From Deltaproteobacteria bacterium (GTDB lineage Bacteria; Desulfobacterota; GWC2-55-46; JADFVP01), in the NCBI GenBank assembly GCA_024275855.1, contig JAJRYL010000045.1:1-5217 (forward strand): DNA of 5,217 bases, written 5' to 3'. Positions 1 to 5,217 of this stretch are shown here, piece by piece. Each line of letters begins with the position of its first letter. Positions within the stretch are counted from its first letter, which is position 1. A program made the position numbers and the translations under genes. The notes under the pieces were generated by a model that searched no databases, was not told where the DNA came from, and saw only the letters and a program-made list of their open reading frames with translations.

Positions 1-773
1 CCGCCCTTTGCCCCCTTAATAACAGAGGTGCCCCTGCCGGTACACTTAAGGCCGTGCGCCCCGGCGAAACTTACAATCTTCTCTACCACCTCGGCGCGTT
101 TCGCTTCGTCTCTAACCACGCCGCCCTTGCCGACCTGCCCCTTGCCGACCTCAAACTGAGGTTTTACCAGCGTAAAAAGACGAGCGTTAGGCGCCATAAA
201 CTCTTTTATCTTATCAATCACCTTTTCGAGCGATATAAAAGAGAGATCGACAACCACAAGGTCAACAGGCTCGCCGACCATTTCAAAATCGAGGTATCTT
301 ATATTGTGCCCCTCTAACAGGTGCACCCTCGGGTCTATCCTTAGTTTGTAGTCTATCAAGCCCTTGCCGACATCAACGGCATGAACCTTTACAACGCCGC
401 GCTGCAAGAGGCAATCGGTAAAACCTCCGGTAGAAGAGCCGACGTCCATCGCCTTAAGCCCGGTAACGTCAAACGATATATCGTCTAAAAAACCGGCAAG
501 CTTCAACCCGCCGCGCCCGACATACGGCAACCGCTCTTTTAACCGGATAGAAGCGTCGCGGTCAACCTCTTTACCGGCCTTATCGCAGACCCTGCCGCCA
601 ACCAGAACAGAACCGGCCATGATTAAAGCCTGGGCCTTGCTGCGGCTCTCTACAAGTCCGTTCTCCACTAAAAGCAGATCTAGCCTTGAACGGGTACGGC
701 TCTTATCTGTTTTTATTTTTGTCAAATAGAGTATCTTTTTTTGTTCAATACTATGCAGGCAAAGAGCCTTCAC
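1..773 (-). CDS. tlyA: TlyA family rRNA 2'-O-methyltransferase (hemolysin A-like), 3' end cut by window edge
   Basis: Predicted SAM-dependent 2'-O-ribose methyltransferase of the TlyA/RrmJ type, which in studied species methylates cytidines of 16S and/or 23S rRNA. The visible 257 codons begin with an S4 RNA-binding domain (roughly residues 28-90, opening RLDLLLVENGLVESR). The FtsJ-like Rossmann domain follows: GRGGLKLAG with catalytic Lys91, the SAM loop MDVGSSTGGFTDCLLQRG with Asp110, VDVGKGLIDYKLRIDPRV, VVVDLSFISL with Asp176, and LVKPQFEVGKGQVGKGG with Lys204. The fourth catalytic position (Glu) lies beyond the edge. Only about 10-20 C-terminal residues should be missing. The start is uncertain. 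The frame opens after a TAA at 780-782; GTG at 771-773 is the longest reasonable choice and TTG at 723-725 would give a more usual N-terminus. Neither has a convincing Shine-Dalgarno. The gene lies 37 bases after the dxs stop and is probably cotranscribed with it. Family is certain; target rRNA is inferred. Confidence 0.93.
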   Translation of the reverse strand, partial: MKALCLHSIEQKKILYLTKIKTDKSRTRSRLDLLLVENGLVESRSKAQALIMAGSVLVGGRVCDKAGKEVDRDASIRLKERLPYVGRGGLKLAGFLDDISFDVTGLKAMDVGSSTGGFTDCLLQRGVVKVHAVDVGKGLIDYKLRIDPRVHLLEGHNIRYLDFEMVGEPVDLVVVDLSFISLEKVIDKIKEFMAPNARLFTLVKPQFEVGKGQVGKGGVVRDEAKRAEVVEKIVSFAGAHGLKCTGRGTSVIKGAKG

Positions 774-810
774 CCGCAATTAAATCCGGCTCGTTTCAGT
801 AGGGACTTAC

Positions 811-2703
811 CTATAAGGCTATGCCCGAAACGGAGTTTACAAACTCTTTAACCACCTTCTCTATACCGTCGGCATCGAGCCCGAGCGCGGCCTTAAGTTC
901 ACCGGGCAAGCCCTGCTCTACGTACCTGTCTGGCACGCCGATTCTTTTTATCCGGCACGCGACATTATGCTCTTCAAAAAGTTCGAGCACCGCAGAGCCG
1001 AAACCTCCCTGCAACGCGTTCTCTTCAACGGTAACCACCGTACCCGCAATCGTTTTCAAAATCAACTCTTCATCCAGCGGTTTCACAAAACGCGCGTTTA
1101 TTACCCCGGCCTTAATACCGGCGGCCTTCAGTTTCCGCGAGGCTTCAACCGCAGGCGCAACCATGCTGCCTATAGCTATAATGGTTACGTCCGTGCCGAC
1201 TTTGAGCACCTCGGCGGTTCCCGGCTCTATCTTTTTAAGAGGCCCGGTAGTGTCAACACCAAGCCCGCCGCCTCTCGGATAGCGCAGCGCCACCGGAGAG
1301 CCGTACTGCGTGGCGGAGTAAAGCAGGTGCCTGAGTTCGTCTTCGTCCTTGGGAGCGGCGCAGATTATATTGGGCAGATGCCTCAAGTAAGAGATGTCGA
1401 ACAGGCCGTGGTGCGTTGGGCCGTCCTGCCCGACTATACCGGCCCTGTCGAGCGCCATTATAACGGGCAGGTTCTGAAGGCATACGTCGTGAAAAATCTC
1501 GTCGTACGCCCTGCCCATAAAAGTAGAGTATATTGCCGTAACAGGCACAAAACCTTCACGGGCAAGTCCGGCGGCAAATGTCAGGCCGTGCTGCTCCGCT
1601 ATGCCGACATCAAAGTACCTCTCTGGAAAACGCAGAGCGAAGTTGTTAAGACCGGTTCCTGCGGGCATTGCGGCCGTTATGGCCACAATACGGTCGTTAC
1701 TCTCGGCGATATCGATCATCGTCGAACCGAAGACCTCTGTGTAAGAGAGCGCGGAGCCCTTTTGGGCGCCCTTAATCGCCTTGCCCGTCTTCCGGTTAAA
1801 GGCCGAAACGCCATGAAAGCTCGACGGGTCGTTCTCGGCGGGCAGGTACCCCTTACCCTTTGTCGTTAGAACATGTATAAGCACAGGCCCTTTAAGAGTA
1901 CCTACATTATTCAGCGTATCTACAATTTCGCTGATATTATGACCGTCTATCGGCCCTATGTAATGAAAACCGAGCCCTTCAAAGAGCATGCCGGGGGTAA
2001 GCAGAGTGATAAGGGAGTCTTCCGCCCGCTTGGCAATGCCCATAAGCTTGTCGCCTATCATCGGAATCGATTTTATAAAGACCTCTATTTCGCTCTTGAG
2101 CTTATTCGCCATTCTGCCGGTAATCTTACGGCTCAAAAAAGAAGAGAGAGCGCCAACGTTCTTAGAAATGCTCATCTCGTTATCGTTCAGTATTACTATT
2201 ACGTCCTTCTTGATATCGCCCGCCTGATTAAGCCCCTCGAAGGCGATTCCGGCGGTTAAGGAACCGTCGCCGATTACCGCTATGGCCTTTGCGCCGCTAC
2301 CCGAAAGCTCCGAAGCGGCGGCCATGCCGAGGGCGGCTGAAATGGAGGTAGAGGAGTGGCCCGCGCCAAACGCATCGTACTCGCTCTCGGTAATCTTCGG
2401 GAAACCGCTTATCCCGCCGCGGGTTCTAAGTGTATGAAAACGGTCTTTACGCCCCGTAAGTATCTTGTGCGCATACGCCTGGTGGCCAACGTCCCAGACT
2501 ATGCGGTCCTTCGGGGTATTGAAGACGTAGTGCAGCGCGAGCGTCAGGTCTACCGCGCCAAGGCTCGACGCGAGGTGCCCTCCGGTTTTGGAGACACATT
2601 CAATAATAAAGCCGCGTAATTCATCTGCGACAACAGTAAGCTCTTCAACTTCAAGAGCCCTTAAATCCGCTGGAGAATCGATATCGTCAAGCAATCTTTT
2701 CAA
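811..2703 (-). CDS. dxs: 1-deoxy-D-xylulose-5-phosphate synthase
   Basis: Cytoplasmic thiamine-diphosphate enzyme that condenses pyruvate with glyceraldehyde 3-phosphate to DXP, the entry step of the MEP isoprenoid pathway and a precursor for thiamine and pyridoxal. Full length at 630 aa from this start. Visible family landmarks are [10 protein letters not shown] with His43, [16 protein letters not shown], the thiamine-diphosphate motif GDGSLTAG (145-152) ending at Asn175 in [13 protein letters not shown] with His297, and DVGIAEQH, whose Glu370 is the catalytic Glu of the pyrimidine domain. [15 protein letters not shown] carries Arg420 and Asp427, and RYPRGGG follows near 475. The C-terminal transketolase domain runs to the end. 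The start chosen is TTG at 2701-2703, because AGAAAGG sits 6 bases upstream and family members begin just before the SPADL segment. The frame can be extended to another TTG at 2722-2724, adding 7 residues, but no ribosome site precedes it. It lies 85 bases after the ispA stop, with no terminator between. Confidence 0.97.
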   Translation of the reverse strand: MKRLLDDIDSPADLRALEVEELTVVADELRGFIIECVSKTGGHLASSLGAVDLTLALHYVFNTPKDRIVWDVGHQAYAHKILTGRKDRFHTLRTRGGISGFPKITESEYDAFGAGHSSTSISAALGMAAASELSGSGAKAIAVIGDGSLTAGIAFEGLNQAGDIKKDVIVILNDNEMSISKNVGALSSFLSRKITGRMANKLKSEIEVFIKSIPMIGDKLMGIAKRAEDSLITLLTPGMLFEGLGFHYIGPIDGHNISEIVDTLNNVGTLKGPVLIHVLTTKGKGYLPAENDPSSFHGVSAFNRKTGKAIKGAQKGSALSYTEVFGSTMIDIAESNDRIVAITAAMPAGTGLNNFALRFPERYFDVGIAEQHGLTFAAGLAREGFVPVTAIYSTFMGRAYDEIFHDVCLQNLPVIMALDRAGIVGQDGPTHHGLFDISYLRHLPNIICAAPKDEDELRHLLYSATQYGSPVALRYPRGGGLGVDTTGPLKKIEPGTAEVLKVGTDVTIIAIGSMVAPAVEASRKLKAAGIKAGVINARFVKPLDEELILKTIAGTVVTVEENALQGGFGSAVLELFEEHNVACRIKRIGVPDRYVEQGLPGELKAALGLDADGIEKVVKEFVNSVSGIAL

Positions 2704-2709
2704 CAAAAA

Positions 2710-2716
2710 CCTTTCT
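2710..2716 (-). promoter_or_regulatory. Ribosome binding site deciding the dxs start
   Basis: The minus strand reads AGAAAGG here, 6 bases before the TTG at 2701-2703 and 3 bases before the adjacent TTG at 2704-2706. This spacing favours the TTG at 2703 over the upstream TTG at 2724, for which this site would lie inside the coding sequence. Confidence 0.6.
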
Positions 2717-2788
2717 GTAGCCAAATGTAATACGAGGTGCCGTTCACTCAGGTTTTTTAAAGTACAACAAGCCGGAACGAGAAACGGT

Positions 2789-3673
2789 CTAACTTCTTCT
2801 CGATACTATTCTTTGCGCGATAGATCTCAGCGGGTCGGCCTGCGGCCCGAACCCGTTCAGGGCCTCTATAGCGACATCAACAAGGTCTGCGGCGCGCCTT
2901 CTCGACTCCGCAATACCCAAGAGAGCAGGGTAAGTGGCCTTGCCTCGAAGCTCGTCCATACCGGCCTTCTTGCCAAGCTCTTCATCCGTGCCCTCTACGT
3001 CCAAAAGGTCGTCGGCAATCTGAAACGCAAGCCCTATTGCCTCGCCGTACCGGCTAAGAGACTTTAGCTCCGCCTCTTTCGCGCCGGAAAGTATCGCGCC
3101 GCACCGCACGGAGGCGAGTATCAGTTTGCCTGTCTTGTGGATATGGATATACTCAAGAACCGGAAAAGCGATTTCCGTGCCTTCGGACTCTATATCAACC
3201 ACCTGGCCGCCAATCATTCCGGCAGCTCCGGCGGCACTCGAAAGCTCTATAACAGCCTGAACTATAAGAGCATTATCGACCCCCTGAGTGCGCCCCAACA
3301 GCTCGAAAGCCGAGGTAAGCAAGGAGTCTCCGGCGAGTATCGCCATAGCGTCGCCGTACTTTTTATGGCACGTTGGCAGCCCACGCCTTAGATCGTCGTT
3401 ATCGAGCGCAGGCAGATCGTCGTGAATAAGCGAGTAAGTGTGGATGCACTCAACGGCGCACGCGGCATTTAACACAGCAGTATCAACACCTTCGGAAACC
3501 GCTTCGGCCGCGGCGAGAACAAGCGCCGGCCTTATCCTTTTTCCACCGGCAAAAAGGCTGTAATGCGCCGCCTGATGCAGTACGGACGGGTAAGTGTCCG
3601 AAGAACCTAATAAATTTTTTAAGGCTCTATTTACAAGGGCGCATTTTTCTTCGAGATATCTGTCGAGATCCAA
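2789..3673 (-). CDS. ispA: Short-chain polyprenyl diphosphate synthase (farnesyl/geranylgeranyl diphosphate synthase)
   Basis: Cytoplasmic Mg-dependent prenyltransferase that adds IPP to allylic diphosphates, giving C15 (possibly C20) chains for quinones, undecaprenyl carrier and other isoprenoids. The 294 residues match the usual IspA length. Visible motifs are GGKRIRP (43-49, IPP binding), the first aspartate-rich motif [14 protein letters not shown] from Asp85 with the two-residue insertion typical of bacterial type II FPP synthases, GGQVVDIE (155-162), HKTGKLI (179-185), and the second aspartate-rich motif DDLLD (221-225) after [14 protein letters not shown] segment follows. Tyr80 and Ser81, just before the first motif, match the E. 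coli IspA pattern, but product length cannot be fixed from this. The start is TTG at 3671-3673, because [10 protein letters not shown] matches family N-termini. The frame stays open to 3793, but that stretch looks unlike the family and would span the predicted promoter. No strong Shine-Dalgarno is seen, only a weak GGTG. First gene of the presumed ispA-dxs-tlyA operon. Confidence 0.95.
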   Translation of the reverse strand: MDLDRYLEEKCALVNRALKNLLGSSDTYPSVLHQAAHYSLFAGGKRIRPALVLAAAEAVSEGVDTAVLNAACAVECIHTYSLIHDDLPALDNDDLRRGLPTCHKKYGDAMAILAGDSLLTSAFELLGRTQGVDNALIVQAVIELSSAAGAAGMIGGQVVDIESEGTEIAFPVLEYIHIHKTGKLILASVRCGAILSGAKEAELKSLSRYGEAIGLAFQIADDLLDVEGTDEELGKKAGMDELRGKATYPALLGIAESRRRAADLVDVAIEALNGFGPQADPLRSIAQRIVSRRS

Positions 3674-3770
3674 GTCACACCACGTATAAACTCTACAGCA
3701 ATCCGATACTAAGAAGAGCGGCAGAACGGAAGTTTTATAAAGAGAGGTTATTTCACTTAAACCAATGAAA

Positions 3771-3799
3771 ATAATAGCAGAATACCGACTCAATTACAA
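3771..3799 (-). promoter_or_regulatory. Predicted sigma-70-type promoter of ispA-dxs-tlyA
   Basis: On the minus strand TTGTAA (3794-3799) and TATTAT (3771-3776) are separated by exactly 17 bases, giving 4/6 and 5/6 matches to the -35 and -10 consensus. Transcription would begin near 3764, leaving a leader of about 90 bases before the ispA TTG. It is the best match between the csp terminator and ispA, and its position argues against the longer ispA reading frame starting at 3793. No experimental support. Confidence 0.5.
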
Positions 3800-3914
3800 G
3801 CGGTAGACTATGCCGTACTTAAAGCCCTCCCCCAAAGTATACCTTGAAAGCGAAGAGCCTGATCGTAGCCGTCAACAGGAGGGAAAAGGCGGCGAATAGT
3901 GTGTAAAGAGGAAG

Positions 3915-3986
3915 AAAAAAAAGATAAAAAAAGAGCGGAAATGAGATAAAAACGGGACAAAAAAAGGGTCTTCCACGACAAAAAAA
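3915..3986. other. Helically phased A-tracts (predicted intrinsically curved DNA)
   Basis: On the plus strand runs of A occur at 3915-3922, 3926-3932, 3939-3941 (only three), 3948-3952, 3959-3965 and 3980-3986. Their centres lie about 10.5, 11, 10, 12 and 21 bases apart, close to one or two helical turns. A-tracts in phase with the helix are known to bend DNA. The 3959-3965 tract also provides the U-run of the csp terminator and the last lies in its loop, so part of the pattern has another explanation. Confidence 0.5.
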
Positions 3987-3999
3987 GCATGGAAGACCC
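3959..3999 (-). terminator. Rho-independent terminator of csp
   Basis: A perfect 10-bp inverted repeat, GGGTCTTCCA (3966-3975) and TGGAAGACCC (3990-3999), encloses a 14-base loop. In the minus direction the stem is followed directly by seven T (3965-3959). The csp stop lies 110 bases upstream and ispA starts well downstream, so the hairpin should end the csp transcript and insulate ispA. In the plus direction the following bases are only moderately T-rich. Confidence 0.9.
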
Positions 4000-4109
4000 C
4001 ATCTATTTTTACGACAACAAGCGCATAGAACTCAAGACACCGTACACGTTTTGAAAACCGGGACGGCAACGTCAGACCGATATACGCCACTCTTTGAATC
4101 CGGCAGAAA

Positions 4110-4310
4110 CTAAGCCTTTACCACGTTCGACGCCTGAGGTCCTTTGGGCCCGTCGGTTATTTCAAACTCGACTTCCTCGCCCTCTTTCAGTGTCTTGAAC
4201 CCGTCTCCACCTATTGCGGAATAGTGCACAAATACGTCTTCGCCGGACTCTTGCTGAATAAAACCAAAACCTTTTGTATCATTAAACCACTTAACAGTAC
4301 CCTTTGCCAT
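4110..4310 (-). CDS. Cold-shock domain protein, CspA family
   Basis: A 66-residue protein that is a single cold-shock domain (five-stranded OB fold) binding single-stranded RNA and DNA. Family members act as RNA chaperones that melt secondary structure in the cytoplasm; some are cold-induced, others constitutive, and sequence alone does not tell which. It opens [18 protein letters not shown], with RNP1 KGFGFI at 13-18. RNP2 is VFVHY at 26-30, where the more common form ends in Phe. The [13 protein letters not shown] tail is typical. The ATG start is secure: AAGGAGG lies 5 bases upstream. It appears monocistronic, with a candidate promoter about 135 bases upstream and a strong terminator downstream. 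The long presumed leader with a stable hairpin recalls the structured leaders of cold-inducible csp genes, but this is inference. Confidence 0.97.
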   Translation of the reverse strand: MAKGTVKWFNDTKGFGFIQQESGEDVFVHYSAIGGDGFKTLKEGEEVEFEITDGPKGPQASNVVKA

Positions 4311-4315
4311 CTGCT

Positions 4316-4322
4316 CCTCCTT
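4316..4322 (-). promoter_or_regulatory. Strong Shine-Dalgarno of csp
   Basis: The minus strand reads AAGGAGG, ending 5 bases before the csp ATG. It is a near-perfect match to the anti-Shine-Dalgarno and much stronger than the sites of ispA and tlyA, consistent with a highly translated small protein. Confidence 0.85.
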
Positions 4323-4346
4323 GTTTTCTCCCCCCTTGCCGCCTGC

Positions 4347-4394
4347 AAAACAAAAGGCTGTGCATGATCGTTAAAATCGATCATTCACAGCCTT
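4347..4394 (-). terminator. Terminator-like hairpin upstream of csp (attenuator candidate or deacetylase terminator)
   Basis: Arms at 4354-4370 and 4378-4394 are 17 bases each, complementary except at one position, around a 7-base loop (TTAAAAT on plus). In the minus direction the stem runs into TTTTGTTTT (4355-4347). It thus has the form of an intrinsic terminator. It lies 37 bases before the csp ATG and downstream of both the deacetylase stop and the predicted csp promoter. It could end read-through from the deacetylase gene, act as a conditional terminator in the csp leader, or both. Confidence 0.75.
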
Positions 4395-4420
4395 ATCTGT
4401 AATTGGTAGCAACAAGAATG

Positions 4421-4445
4421 CTCTCCAGTTAAAATTCATGGAGAG
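4421..4445. repeat. Short inverted repeat at the presumed csp transcription start
   Basis: CTCTCCA (4421-4427) and TGGAGAG (4439-4445) form a perfect 7-bp inverted repeat with an 11-base A/T-rich spacer. It overlaps the end of the predicted -10 element and the likely start site. It may be an operator-like site or a hairpin at the 5' end of the leader; at this length chance is also possible. Confidence 0.4.
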
Positions 4446-4473
4446 GTTACCAAAAAGAGGCAGAGCCTGTCAA
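4444..4473 (-). promoter_or_regulatory. Predicted csp promoter
   Basis: The minus strand has a perfect -35 hexamer TTGACA (4468-4473), then 18 bases, then TAACCT (4444-4449), a weak 3/6 -10 element. An A/T-rich stretch lies just upstream (4474-4500) and could act as an UP element. The predicted start near 4437 would give a leader of about 127 bases. The -35 match is strong and the -10 assignment is tentative. Confidence 0.45.
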
Positions 4474-4525
4474 GTCTTTTTTTTAAAGAGAATATTTTTC
4501 ATTCGAGCACCATAAGCTGAACACC

Positions 4526-5217
4526 CTAACGGCCCGCCTTCATCAGGTCGGACAGGCGTACTACATCTACCCCGTTTTTCTTAAGTTCGGGTACTACTTC
4601 AAGCAGTACGTCTATTGTCTCGTTATAAGGATGGCCTATGGCTATGGCCGAACCCTTTAACCGGGCCGTACGAACCAGTTCGGCAACCTGAGCCTTTATA
4701 TACTCACGGTCTCTTGTATTGTCGAGAAAGATGTTTCTGGCTCCGCCCCTGACACCGAGCAGATCCATAAGTTGCGGCGCAACCGACTTTGACGTTGTGC
4801 GGCTATCTAAAAAGAAGAGCTTGCGCCTGGCCATAACGCCAAGTACGGTCTGCATAACTCGCCTGTCAGCCGTGGCCTTTGAACCCATATGATTATTTAC
4901 GCCCGTTACGTACGGCACGCTCTTTAAGTCTTTATCTATAACGCTTTTAAGCTCAGCCTCGCTCATAGAGGTAAAGAGCGCGCCCTTGCCGGGGTCGTTA
5001 ACGGTGCTGTTCTCCGGCTCCATAGGCAGGTGCAGCAGAACGAGCCACCCCCGTTCGTGCGCCTCTTTAGCACTCAACTCTGAGTACCTCTGTTGCGGCA
5101 GCACCGCAACGGCTATTTCTGCGTCGAGGGTCAGCAGCCTTCTGAGCCGTTTTATATTATAACCGAAGTCGTCGATAACTATGGCTATACGCGCGGGCGC
5201 AACGGAACCCTTAAGGC
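4526..5217 (-). CDS. Divergent polysaccharide deacetylase family protein (YibQ-like), 5' end cut by window edge
   Basis: The visible 229 residues cover the deacetylase-like domain of the divergent polysaccharide deacetylase family (formerly DUF610). Family members have an NodB-like barrel and are usually secreted or periplasmic; substrate and activity are poorly established. The domain opens ARIAIVIDDFGYN with the paired metal-site Asp15-Asp16 (numbered from the first whole codon). It continues with IAVAVLP, LLHLPMEP, NNHMGS with His109, FFLDSRTT with Asp137 and IAIGHPY with His196, so the expected metal and catalytic positions are all present. It ends KAGR at a TAG. The N-terminal part, where a signal anchor and linker would be expected, lies outside the window; an internal GTG at 5102-5104 is not the start because conserved sequence continues upstream of it. 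In related genomes this gene often follows envC-like and ctpA-like peptidase genes, suggesting a cell-wall role; those neighbours are not visible here. Confidence 0.9.
   Translation of the reverse strand, partial: LKGSVAPARIAIVIDDFGYNIKRLRRLLTLDAEIAVAVLPQQRYSELSAKEAHERGWLVLLHLPMEPENSTVNDPGKGALFTSMSEAELKSVIDKDLKSVPYVTGVNNHMGSKATADRRVMQTVLGVMARRKLFFLDSRTTSKSVAPQLMDLLGVRGGARNIFLDNTRDREYIKAQVAELVRTARLKGSAIAIGHPYNETIDVLLEVVPELKKNGVDVVRLSDLMKAGR

Larger units (their letters stand above)
3674..4109. other. Non-coding gap between csp and ispA
   Basis: About 435 bases without a credible gene. It holds the csp terminator, a series of A-tracts, and a promoter candidate for ispA, each listed separately. 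The 110 bases between the csp stop and the terminator (4000-4109) look like a csp 3' untranslated region; I see no conserved RNA or protein there. xseA and xseB, which often precede ispA, are not present in this gap. Confidence 0.7.

Noticed and set aside
54..317. Plus-strand 87-codon frame
   Set aside because: It is antisense to conserved TlyA motifs (the Asp176 and Lys204 segments), so it is a shadow.
967..1869. A 300-codon open frame on the plus strand inside dxs, with smaller plus-strand frames across the rest of dxs
   Set aside because: It is fully antisense to a well-conserved enzyme gene. The translation is rich in Arg, shows no recognisable domain, and has no ribosome site or promoter of its own.
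2725..2788. Possible promoter or terminator between ispA and dxs
   Set aside because: I found no hairpin with a T-run and no -35/-10 pair with good spacing, so cotranscription is the simpler reading.
3674..3793. A 40-residue N-terminal extension of IspA starting at TTG 3793
   Set aside because: The family starts at the [10 protein letters not shown] segment, the extension has no family resemblance, and the best ispA promoter candidate lies inside it.
3808..4090. Two overlapping minus-strand frames of 64 and 72 codons between csp and ispA
   Set aside because: Both run through the csp terminator and the A-tract region, where the U-rich strand yields long Phe/Leu runs. Neither has a ribosome site or any family resemblance.
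1..5217. CRISPR arrays, tRNA or rRNA genes, insertion sequences, prophage or toxin-antitoxin genes, attachment sites
   Set aside because: No direct repeat arrays, cloverleaf-like segments, transposase motifs or terminal inverted repeats were seen. The window reads as ordinary core chromosome.

Overview
This window is a compact stretch of an ordinary bacterial chromosome in which every supported gene lies on the minus strand. In the direction of transcription (right to left) it holds the 3' part of a divergent polysaccharide deacetylase gene, a cold-shock protein gene, then an isoprenoid cluster of ispA (short-chain prenyl diphosphate synthase), dxs (1-deoxy-D-xylulose-5-phosphate synthase) and tlyA (rRNA 2'-O-methyltransferase, cut by the left edge). 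The ispA-dxs-tlyA order is widespread in bacteria. The divergent polysaccharide deacetylase family is typical of Gram-negative proteobacterial and Desulfobacterota-like genomes, and the protein motifs read most like a deltaproteobacterium in the broad sense. That placement is an impression from motifs, not a search.

Layout. 4526-5217: deacetylase, 5' end missing. 4311-4525: intergenic leader of the cold-shock gene, with a TTGACA-type promoter, a long inverted repeat ending in a U-rich run, and a strong Shine-Dalgarno. 4110-4310: csp. 3674-4109: a non-coding gap of about 435 bases containing a convincing intrinsic terminator for csp, a run of helically spaced A-tracts, and a good promoter candidate for ispA. 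2789-3673: ispA. 811-2703: dxs. 1-773: tlyA.

How the genes work together. Dxs makes DXP from pyruvate and glyceraldehyde 3-phosphate, the first step of the MEP route. IspA condenses the resulting IPP and DMAPP into farnesyl or geranylgeranyl diphosphate for quinones and the undecaprenyl carrier. TlyA modifies rRNA and is linked to them only by gene order. The csp unit appears to be an independent single-gene transcript bounded by its own promoter and terminator. The deacetylase belongs to a cell-envelope unit lying mostly outside the window.

No clearly new multi-gene system is visible. The observations most worth checking are regulatory: a terminator-like hairpin inside the presumed cold-shock leader, phased A-tracts upstream of ispA, and non-ATG starts on all three genes of the isoprenoid cluster.
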